Shown here piece after piece: positions 37,144 to 44,665 of a DNA stretch of 64,000 nt; position 1 is the stretch's first letter; each line of letters begins with the position of its first letter. The DNA lies in the NCBI RefSeq assembly GCF_014203855.1, contig NZ_JACHJV010000001.1:7626001-7690000 (forward strand). Reading direction: 5' to 3'. The notes under the pieces are model-generated. The model was not told where the DNA came from. It made no database searches and saw nothing but the letters and a program-made list of their open reading frames with translations. Both the position numbers and the translations under genes were made by a program. Origin of the DNA: Kitasatospora kifunensis. GTDB lineage: Bacteria; Actinomycetota; Actinomycetes; Streptomycetales; Streptomycetaceae.

Positions 37144-37329
37144 GGTGACGGTGATGCTGCGCGAGGGGCAGAGCGAGCTCGCCAGCCGAACGGCGGTGTG
37201 CTGGTCGGCCGCGGGGTGCTCGGTCAGCAGGCTGACCACCCCGTCCTCGTCCTGGTCGAAGACCGCGGGGGCCGCGAGCACGCACTGGCCCGCACCGACG
37301 CATCGGTCGCTGTCCACGGTGATCTGCAT
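37129..37329 (-). CDS. Ferredoxin, [3Fe-4S] type
   Basis: 66 residues, ATG 37329, whose first base is shared with the P450 stop (TGATG). Cluster cysteines are in DRCVGAGQCV (C-x5-C, the middle Cys of a 4Fe site being replaced) and SLCPSRSITV. This is the usual small electron donor for actinobacterial P450s, and the overlap ties it to the P450 immediately before it. Corresponds in position to FscFE/CanF-type ferredoxins. Confidence 0.92.
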   Translation of the reverse strand: MQITVDSDRCVGAGQCVLAAPAVFDQDEDGVVSLLTEHPAADQHTAVRLASSLCPSRSITVTVQQD

Positions 37330-38594
37330 CAGTGTTCCTCCTGCTGTGCGCCGCTCGGGCGCTGTGACCAGCGGACCGGCAGCTCGTGCAGGCCGCACAG
37401 CACGCCGTCGTACTTGAAGGGGAGTTCCTCGACCGGGACCGCGAGTTCGAGGTCCGGGATCCGCTCGAAGAGCCGGCGGTAGGCGATCTCCATCTCGACC
37501 CGCACCAGGTTCTGCCCCAGGCACTGGTGCACGCCGTAGCCGAAGGCCACGTGCTGGCGCTCGGTGCGGGCCGGGTCGAACTGGTAGGGGCAGGCGAAGG
37601 CGTCGGCATCGTGGTTGGCGGCGGCCACCAGCGGGATGATGCCTTCGCCTGCCTTGACCAGCTGCCCGGAGATCTCCACGTCCTCCACCGCCACCCGCAG
37701 CGAGACCAGGTCGGCCACCGAGTGGAAGCGCAGCGTCTCCTCCACCACCCGGTCGTCGCCGATCCACTGCGGGTTCTGCAGCAGGGTCATCACGCCCAGC
37801 CCGATGTTGTTGGCCGTGGTCTCGTGACCGGCGATCAGCAGCAGCATCAGCACCCCGGGCAGCTCCTGAGCCGCCAGCGTGCCGGTGGCGAGGAGCCGGC
37901 TGATCAGGTCGTCGCCGGGCCACTTCACCTTGATCTCGACCAGGCGGTTGATATAGCGCAGCAGTTCCTTGGTGGCCTCGTTGCGCTGCTGGTCGGTGGA
38001 GGCGCGGATGGCGATCAGGGTCCGGGTGCGGGACTCGAAGAAGTCGCGGTCCACCGGCGGGACGCCGAGCAGCGTGGAGATCACCAGCGAGGGCACCGGG
38101 AGGGCGAAGTCGGCCACCAGGTCGGCGGTGTTCCCGGCCGTCTTCCCGGCGGCGAGCATCGCGTCGATCTGCGCGTCCACGGTGCGTTCGATCGCCGGGC
38201 GCAGCTCGCGCACCCGCCGGACGGTGAACTCGGGGATCAGCGCCTTGCGGAACCGGTCGTGTTCCGGGGAGTCCAGCCCCACGAACCAGCCCGGGATCTG
38301 CTCCTGGCGCGGCACGCCCATGGTGTCGCTGATGTTCGGAAAGCCCGGGTAGTCGGGGTTGGAGCTGATCTTCTTGTTGGTGAGGACGGCGCGCACGTCC
38401 TCGTGCCGGGTGACCAGCCAGGCCCGGTTCCCGTTGGGCAGGTGGCAGACTACCAGGCCCTCGCGGGTCCGGTAGTCCTGGTAGCGCGGCGGCGGGAAGG
38501 CCTCGCCGGGCCTGCGCAGCGGAAAGTCGACCACGCTGGGTTCGGCGCTCTTCATCTCTGCTGTTCCTGCTATCTCTGACGCTGTCTCTGACAT
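37329..38594 (-). CDS. Cytochrome P450 (polyene tailoring type)
   Basis: 421 residues. I-helix oxygen-activation motif LIAGHETTANN, K-helix EETLRF (ExxR), and haem loop AFGYGVHQCLGQNLVR with the axial Cys. An N-terminal GWFVGLDSPEHDRFRKAL is typical of bacterial CYP105/CYP107-like enzymes. With its coupled ferredoxin and position beside the aminosugar genes it corresponds to the P450 that, in polyene clusters, oxidises an exocyclic methyl to a carboxyl group (NysN/AmphN/FscP type). That role presumes a macrolactone, whose PKS genes are not in this window. Confidence 0.9.
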   Translation of the reverse strand: MSETASEIAGTAEMKSAEPSVVDFPLRRPGEAFPPPRYQDYRTREGLVVCHLPNGNRAWLVTRHEDVRAVLTNKKISSNPDYPGFPNISDTMGVPRQEQIPGWFVGLDSPEHDRFRKALIPEFTVRRVRELRPAIERTVDAQIDAMLAAGKTAGNTADLVADFALPVPSLVISTLLGVPPVDRDFFESRTRTLIAIRASTDQQRNEATKELLRYINRLVEIKVKWPGDDLISRLLATGTLAAQELPGVLMLLLIAGHETTANNIGLGVMTLLQNPQWIGDDRVVEETLRFHSVADLVSLRVAVEDVEISGQLVKAGEGIIPLVAAANHDADAFACPYQFDPARTERQHVAFGYGVHQCLGQNLVRVEMEIAYRRLFERIPDLELAVPVEELPFKYDGVLCGLHELPVRWSQRPSGAQQEEH

Positions 38595-38627
38595 CGCTGT
38601 TATGGTCCGCTCTGCCGGCCCGCCGGC

Positions 38628-39686
38628 TCAGGCCGCGCCGTAGAAGGCGCGGACCTTTCCGATCACGTACTCCTGGTCCTCGGCGGTCAGCGAGGTGTAC
38701 GTCGGCAGGTAGAGCCCGTCCTCGCTGAAGCGGTGCGCGTTGAGCGAGGGCCAGACGGGGTCCAGGTAGCCGGGCTGACGGCTCATCGGCTTGAAGAACA
38801 GCCGGGTCTCCACGCCCTCCTCGGCCAGGAAGGCGCGCAGCTCCTCGCGCCGTTCGGCCCGGATGTCGTACATCCACAGCACGTCGCGGGCCGGCATCAG
38901 GGTCAGGCCGGGCACGGACTTGAGGCCCTGGTCGTAGCGCCGCTCGATCTCCCGGCGGGCGGCCAGGATCTCGTCCAGCCGCTCCACCTGGGCGAGCGCG
39001 ACCGCGGCCTGCATCGCGGTCATCCGGAAGTTGTAGGCGAGCTTCTTGTGCAGGAAGCTGTGGTCGGTGGTGAAGGCCATCGCGCGCAGGTGTGCCAACT
39101 GCCCGGCGAGCTTGGGGTCGTCGGTGAGGCAGATGCCGCCCTCCCCGGCCGTGATGATCTTGTTGGCGAAGAGCGAGTAGCAGGCGATGTCGCCCACCGG
39201 GCGGATCCCGTGGGCCTCGGCGGAGTCCTCCACCACCCGCAGGTTGTACTGGAACGCGATATCCATGATCGCGTTCATCGCGCACCGGCGGCCGTAGACG
39301 TGGACGGGCATGATCGCCTTCGTCCGGGGTGTGATCTTCTCCTCGATCCGCGTCACGTCGATGTTCAGGTCGTCGCCGCAGTCGACGAAGACCGGCGTCG
39401 CGCCGGTGTAGGTGACGGCCCAGGCCGAGGCGACCATGGTGAATTCGGGCACGATTACCTCGTCACCAGGGCCGATACCCAGTGCGCGCAGGGCGAGGGT
39501 GAGAGCGGAGGTGCCCGAGGAGCAGGCCACGCCATAGGTGATCGAGTTGTAGCGCGCGAAGGCCTCCTCGAATCGCTGGATGTACGGCCCCTGCGAGGAG
39601 ATCCAGCCGTCCTTGACGGTGTCGGTGACATATTCGAGTTCCCGCCCGTCGAGACAGGGGCGGGAAACGGGGTACCGGAACGACAT
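38628..39686 (-). CDS. DegT/DnrJ-type sugar aminotransferase (mycosamine type)
   Basis: 352 residues. PLP sugar aminotransferase features: GVACSSGTSALTLALRALGI, EVIVPEFTMVASAWAVTYTG, EDSAEAHGI, and the Schiff-base Lys in SLFANKIITAGEGGICLTDD. Sequence style and position between the P450 and the glycosyltransferase match NysDII/AmphDII/FscMII, which convert GDP-3-keto-6-deoxymannose to GDP-mycosamine. The matching GDP-mannose 4,6-dehydratase (NysDIII type) is absent from the window, so its sugar nucleotide must come from elsewhere. Confidence 0.88.
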   Translation of the reverse strand: MSFRYPVSRPCLDGRELEYVTDTVKDGWISSQGPYIQRFEEAFARYNSITYGVACSSGTSALTLALRALGIGPGDEVIVPEFTMVASAWAVTYTGATPVFVDCGDDLNIDVTRIEEKITPRTKAIMPVHVYGRRCAMNAIMDIAFQYNLRVVEDSAEAHGIRPVGDIACYSLFANKIITAGEGGICLTDDPKLAGQLAHLRAMAFTTDHSFLHKKLAYNFRMTAMQAAVALAQVERLDEILAARREIERRYDQGLKSVPGLTLMPARDVLWMYDIRAERREELRAFLAEEGVETRLFFKPMSRQPGYLDPVWPSLNAHRFSEDGLYLPTYTSLTAEDQEYVIGKVRAFYGAA

Positions 39687-39773
39687 GTCAGCCTCGCTCG
39701 TTCGCTGGGCGGTTCGGGAAGGGCCCGCCGGGGGCGGGAGGTACGAGGGTTCTGGGCGCGGTGGCCGTGCGCG

Positions 39774-41168
39774 TCATGCCAGGGCCTTCAGGCCGAGCAG
39801 CAGATCCGCGGCCTTGTCGCGACCACCCGCCTTGCGCTGCAACTCGCCCAGACGCTGCGCCTGCTGACGGAAGGAGGGGGTGGAGAGCACCCGGGTGAGC
39901 TTGTCGACGACGTCGTCCGGGTCCATCTGCTCCGGCCGGTCCAGGGTCAGGCTGACGCCGAGGTCCCGGCCGCGCACGGCCTGGTCGAAGCAGTCCACCC
40001 AGAGCGGGCGCACCACCTGCGGCTTGCCGAAGTAGAGGCCCTCGTGGAAGCCGTTGCCGCCGCCGTGGCTGAAGAACAGCTCGACGTTCGGGTGGGCGAG
40101 GACGTCCAGCTGCGAGGGCACCCAGCTCTCGATGCGCAGGTTGCCCGGCAGGCTCTCGGCCGGCGGCAGCAGGTGCTGCTGCTCCTTGGGCAGCTTCCAC
40201 AGCAACTGGTGTCGGCCCTCCAGACGGCGGGCGACCTCCACCAGCGAGCCGACCTGTTCGCGGGTCAGCCTGGTGATGGTGCCGAACCCCAGGTAGATGA
40301 CGGAGGACTGGGCGTCCAGCCACTGCGACAGCCCCCCGTCCTGCGCGGTCTCCGGCAGCGGCGGCATCATCGCGCCCACCGGCTTGAGCTTGGTCGGCAG
40401 CTCGAATGGGTAGTCCAGCTCCGGGATCGAATTGCACAGGATCATCTCGGCCCGGTCGATCCTGGTCATCATGCTGGCCGGCGGCAGATTGAGTTCCTTG
40501 CGGATCCGGTTGTCCTCGGAGAGGACCTTTCCCATGGCCGGATTGAGGAATATCCCCAGGGTCCGCCACTTGAAGAGGGAGTTGCTGACGCGTTGCGGGA
40601 GGCTCATCGGGAAAGGCAGCCCTGAATGCGGCACCGGGAAATTCTTCGGCGTGTAGGACTTTCCGAACGGGCTGTGCGAGGTCAGCACATTGCTCGGCAC
40701 GAACGGCACGCTCAGCACGAACGGGATGTCCCGCGCGATCGCCAGGTCGATCGCGAAACCGGCCACGCACTCGATGACCATCAAGGCCGGGCGGACCTTT
40801 TCCACCACCGCTTCGAGCTGACGGAATTTCTGCGCCTGGAGCGCGGGCTTGTACGACTGCCGGATGACGGCCCGGTGCGCCTTGAAGCGCGAGGACTGGG
40901 TGACCTCGCGGTAGACGTCATCGCCCCAACTCACCGCCGACAGCTCGGGCACCACCTCGCCCAGCGAGGCGAACTCCACCGGCGAGCCGCCGGTCTGCTC
41001 CGCCAGCCCGGTCACCTCCGCGCGCCGCGGTTCGTCGGTGGCGAACCAGAGGTCGGGCACGGCGCGGCGGGACAGCTCGGCCGCGAGCACGAGCATCGGG
41101 TTGAGCAGGCCACTCTCCGGCAGACTGACGAAGAGGATCGGCCGTTGCACGGTGCTGCTGGTGCTCAT
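39774..41168 (-). CDS. GT1-family glycosyltransferase (mycosaminyltransferase type)
   Basis: 464 residues from ATG 41168 (ribosome site GGAGGGAG). UGT/GT1 fold: RPILFVSLPESGLLNPMLVL at the start, then SSVIYLGFGTITRLTREQ, and the nucleotide-sugar region NVELFFSHGGGNGFHEGLYF with GKPQVVRPLWVDCFDQAVRG. Closest in character to the polyene macrolide mycosaminyltransferases (NysDI/AmphDI/PimK/FscMI), which use GDP-mycosamine. It is the first gene of the minus-strand tailoring operon and is divergent from the LAL regulators. Confidence 0.85.
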   Translation of the reverse strand: MSTSSTVQRPILFVSLPESGLLNPMLVLAAELSRRAVPDLWFATDEPRRAEVTGLAEQTGGSPVEFASLGEVVPELSAVSWGDDVYREVTQSSRFKAHRAVIRQSYKPALQAQKFRQLEAVVEKVRPALMVIECVAGFAIDLAIARDIPFVLSVPFVPSNVLTSHSPFGKSYTPKNFPVPHSGLPFPMSLPQRVSNSLFKWRTLGIFLNPAMGKVLSEDNRIRKELNLPPASMMTRIDRAEMILCNSIPELDYPFELPTKLKPVGAMMPPLPETAQDGGLSQWLDAQSSVIYLGFGTITRLTREQVGSLVEVARRLEGRHQLLWKLPKEQQHLLPPAESLPGNLRIESWVPSQLDVLAHPNVELFFSHGGGNGFHEGLYFGKPQVVRPLWVDCFDQAVRGRDLGVSLTLDRPEQMDPDDVVDKLTRVLSTPSFRQQAQRLGELQRKAGGRDKAADLLLGLKALA

Positions 41169-41551
41169 CGCGCTCCCTCCAAGCGATGGCGGCAGGGCAC
41201 GCACAAGCGGCGCCCCGGGGCGGGCGGGTCTGTTGGTCGCATGACTGGTTGCACGACTGGATGCACGACTGGTTGCACCACATCTTGGTCTCACGGCAGG
41301 CGCCGGGAAATCCTTAGACTCCCGGCGGGCAAGGCCTGTTTTGTCCGTTTTCGCGGCGAAACCGCCAACTTCGGAGTGCCTCTTGAACGCGCTGCTAAGC
41401 TGCCCTTGATGAGTCTCTGACAGTCGGGGGGAGTGTCCCGCGGGTACACTCGGAGCCGTCAATTTGCGCGCTCTGTTCATCTCTGGTTCGTCGCGAGAAA
41501 ACGATGTCCGGGCACCGCTCCGGTACTTTTCGTGTCTGAGGGGGCGCTTCC
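41169..41551. promoter_or_regulatory. Divergent promoter region between GT operon and LAL regulators
   Basis: 383 bp without a gene. It holds three 12-bp tandem repeats (ATGACTGGTTGC, ACGACTGGATGC, ACGACTGGTTGC at 41241-41276) and a GGGAGTGTCCC palindrome-like site (41429-41439). The latter resembles a PAS-LuxR operator core (GGGAWWTCCC) with one extra base. Promoters for both directions must lie here but I cannot place them with confidence. Confidence 0.5.
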
Positions 41552-44500
41552 TTGCAGGACTCGACCGATGTTTCCGGTACGTCTGGCAGCTTGGTCGGCC
41601 GCGCCGCGGAGCTGGAGTCGTTGAATGCCAGTTCGATGGCAGCCGAACGGGGTCAGGCGGGTCTTGTCCTGCTGTCCGGCGCCGCAGGCACGGGAAAGAC
41701 CAGTCTCCTGACTGCATTTCTCACCGGGGAGGCGGGGCGACGGATGACACGGCTGAGCGGGGCGTGCGGGAAATCCCCCGACACCACTGCCTACGCCGGT
41801 GTGCGCGCCCTGCTGCGCCCGCTCGCACTGCCGTGCTCCGGCGGGTCGGAGCACCCGCTGTTGCGCGGCAACGCCCGCGCCGCGCTGCCCGCCCTGCGGC
41901 CCGGCTCGGTGACCGAGCGTCCGTTCACCGCCGCCGCGGCCTACCCCGTCTTCCACGGACTGTACCGACTGATGGCGGACCTGCTGGCCCAGCGCCCGGT
42001 CGCACTCGTGCTGGACGACGCCGAGCGGTGCGACGAGTACTCGCTGCGCTGGCTGGACTTCCTGCTGCGGCGGGCGGGCGAGCTGCCGCTGCTTGTGGTG
42101 CTCGCCCACCGCCCGGGAGCCACGCCCGCGGAGTTCGCACCCCGAGCGGCGGACGCCTGGGCGGACCTCGCCGCACGGCGTCTGGCCACCACCTTGCCGT
42201 TGCCGCCGCTGACCCCGGCGGCCGTCGAGGAGTTGGCGCGCCAGAGCTTCACCGGCCCCGTCTGCCCCTCGTTCGCCGAGCGCCTCACGGCCGTCTCCGG
42301 CGGCAACCCCCGGACGCTGACCCGGCTGCTGCGCGAGCTGCGCCGTGACGGCGTGTCACCGGACAGCGGCGGGCGGCCGCGTGCCACCGAGCTCGGCGGA
42401 CAGCTGCTGGCCCGTTCCGTCCGTGCCCTGCTCGACCGTCACCCCGCCTGGGTGCGCGAGGTGGCCCTGGCGATCGCGGTACTCGGTGAGGGCGGCACGG
42501 CGCACCCGGGGCAGGGCGGGCCGATCCTGTCCGCAGTGACACCTCCAGGGCGGGGCCGCAGGCTCGGCGTCCAGGGCCCGGCCCGGGCCACCGTCCAGGC
42601 GTTGGGCGCGCTGGCCGGCGTCAGCCCGGCGCAGGTCGAGCAGGCCCTGACCGTGCTGCGCCACGCCGAGGCATTGGAAGGGGCGCTGGAAGGAGTGCTG
42701 GAAGGGGCACCGGAAGAGGTGCTGGAAGGGGCACGGGAACCCGAGCGGGTGGCGCTGGCCAACGACGCGGTGCGCTGCGCCGTGCTCGGCTCGGTCGACG
42801 CCCGGCGACTGGCCGAACTGCGGACCAGGGCAGCCCTGTTGCTCAGCGACGAGGGCCGCCCGGCCGAGGAGGTGGCCGAACTTCTGGTGCTGCTGCCGGG
42901 CCCGCCCGCGCCGTGGATGGTGGCGCTGCTGCGCGACGCGGCCGAGGCGGCCGCCTCCCGGGGCGCTCCCGCGGCGGTGGCCCGCTACCTGCGTCGGGTG
43001 CTGACGGCGCAGCCGCAGGACGTGCGGGCGCGCCTCCAGCTGGCCGCGGCGCTGGCCGAGAGCGACCCGCAGGGCGCCGCCGCGCTGCTCGGCGCGGCCC
43101 TCGAAGGTGCCGTGGACGCCCGCAGCAGGGCGCGGTTCGCGCTGCAGTACGCGCTGACCTGTCCGACGGTGCGGCACAGCGGCGCCGCGGTACGGGAGCT
43201 GGACCGCGCGATGGAGGCCCTGCGGGCCGACCTGGTACCGGGCGCGCCCGCCGCCGACCGTCAGCTGTACGAGCGGCTGCGCGCGGCGCGCCTGGTCGTC
43301 GGGGCCGCCGAGCGCGGCCGGCCGCCGGTCGCGGTGGGGCTGATACGGCTGCCCGCGGCCGGCGCGGACACTCCCGGACAGCTGCGGGCCTCCGCCCTGG
43401 CCGCGCAACTGACCGCGCTGGAGGGCCGTTCGCTGCGGCGCACGGTCGAGCGGGCCCGCGGCGTGCTGGCCGAGCCGCCGGAGGCGAGCGACGGCTGGTC
43501 GCTGACCGCCTCGGCCTTCGCTCTGGGCCTGGCGGACCAGAGCGAGGAGGCACTCGCGGGGCTGGACCGGGTGCTGGGCCACCTCCAGGTGGGCGAGGCC
43601 GGCTGGACCCGTCCGGTGGCGCTGGCCCACCGGGCCCTGGTGCTGCACCGCAACGGTGCGGTCCCCGAGGCGCTGGCCGACGCCCGGGCGGCGCTGGCCG
43701 GCTGCCCCGAGGATGCCTCGCGGGCTCGTCCGGCGCTGCCGCGAATCGTCCTGGCGGGCGTGCTGATCGAGCGTGGCGAGCCCAAGCGGGCCGAGGAGTT
43801 GCTCGACGGCCTGGCCCCGCCGGGCCCGGACTGCGACGCGCTCGAACAGCCCCTGTACCTGCTGACCCGGGCCCGCGCCCGCTGGGCCGCCCGCGACCGG
43901 GAGACGGCGCTGCGGCTGCTGCTCGACTGCGGCCGGGCGCAGCGGGAGGCCGGTGTGGGCAATCCGGTGCTCGCCCCGTGGTGGGTGGACGCCTGCCGCC
44001 TGCTGGCGGTCCTGGACCGGGTCGGCGAGGCCCGGGAACTGGCGGCCCAGGGCAGCGAACTGGCGCTGCACTGGGGCAGCCCCCGGGCGCTGGGACTGGC
44101 TGCGCTCGCCCGGGGCGCGATCGCCTCGGGCCCGGCGGGCGTGCAACTGCTCGGCGAAGCGGTCGAGCGGCTCTCCCACTCGCCGGCCAGGATCGAGCAG
44201 GCCAAGGCCGAACTCGCGCTCGGTCGGGCCCTGCTGGCGATGGGTGAGCTGCGCGGCGCCCGCGAGCACCTGCGGGTGGCCGCCGACCTGGCCCGCAGCC
44301 GCGGCGCGCTGGCCCTGGCCGGGGCGGCTCGACGGCTGCTGCTCGAGGCCGGCGGGCGGATGGCGGAGATCACCGCCTCGCGGGCCGACATGCTCACCGA
44401 GATGGAGCGCCGGGTCGCCAGGCTGGCGGTGGGCGGAGCGAGCAACCGGCAGATCGCCGCCTCGCTCTTCGTCACCGTGCGCACCGTGGAGACGCACCTG

Positions 44501-44605
44501 ACGAGTGTGTACCGCAAGCTGGGCGTCACCCGACGCACGGGGCTGGCCGCGGCACTGCCCGGCTCGACCGCGACCGGGGTGAGAGCACTGGCCTCGCTGC
44601 CCTGA
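41552..44605 (+). CDS. LAL-family (large ATP-binding LuxR) regulator
   Basis: 1017 residues from TTG 41552 (GAGGGGG upstream). N-terminal AAA/STAND ATPase with an intact Walker A (GAAGTGKT, residues 43-50) and Walker B VALVLDDAERCDEY. A long TPR-like helical middle follows, then a C-terminal LuxR HTH (LTEMERRVARLAVGGASNRQ, followed by VRTVETHLTSVYRKLGV). First of three consecutive LAL-type genes, an arrangement known from polyene clusters (e.g. NysRI-RIII, FscRII-RIV). Probably activates the divergent and downstream biosynthetic operons. It is the only one of the three with both an intact Walker A and an HTH. Confidence 0.92.
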   Translation: MQDSTDVSGTSGSLVGRAAELESLNASSMAAERGQAGLVLLSGAAGTGKTSLLTAFLTGEAGRRMTRLSGACGKSPDTTAYAGVRALLRPLALPCSGGSEHPLLRGNARAALPALRPGSVTERPFTAAAAYPVFHGLYRLMADLLAQRPVALVLDDAERCDEYSLRWLDFLLRRAGELPLLVVLAHRPGATPAEFAPRAADAWADLAARRLATTLPLPPLTPAAVEELARQSFTGPVCPSFAERLTAVSGGNPRTLTRLLRELRRDGVSPDSGGRPRATELGGQLLARSVRALLDRHPAWVREVALAIAVLGEGGTAHPGQGGPILSAVTPPGRGRRLGVQGPARATVQALGALAGVSPAQVEQALTVLRHAEALEGALEGVLEGAPEEVLEGAREPERVALANDAVRCAVLGSVDARRLAELRTRAALLLSDEGRPAEEVAELLVLLPGPPAPWMVALLRDAAEAAASRGAPAAVARYLRRVLTAQPQDVRARLQLAAALAESDPQGAAALLGAALEGAVDARSRARFALQYALTCPTVRHSGAAVRELDRAMEALRADLVPGAPAADRQLYERLRAARLVVGAAERGRPPVAVGLIRLPAAGADTPGQLRASALAAQLTALEGRSLRRTVERARGVLAEPPEASDGWSLTASAFALGLADQSEEALAGLDRVLGHLQVGEAGWTRPVALAHRALVLHRNGAVPEALADARAALAGCPEDASRARPALPRIVLAGVLIERGEPKRAEELLDGLAPPGPDCDALEQPLYLLTRARARWAARDRETALRLLLDCGRAQREAGVGNPVLAPWWVDACRLLAVLDRVGEARELAAQGSELALHWGSPRALGLAALARGAIASGPAGVQLLGEAVERLSHSPARIEQAKAELALGRALLAMGELRGAREHLRVAADLARSRGALALAGAARRLLLEAGGRMAEITASRADMLTEMERRVARLAVGGASNRQIAASLFVTVRTVETHLTSVYRKLGVTRRTGLAAALPGSTATGVRALASLP

Positions 44606-44665
44606 GCTTTGCCACGGGGGAAGTGGTGAACGGACGAACGGCGACCTGAGAACCTGGTACCTCCC

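Noticed and set aside
38733..40625. 630-codon plus-strand frame over the aminotransferase and GT genes
   Set aside because: Shadow frame; the minus strand shows PLP and glycosyltransferase motifs and good ribosome sites.
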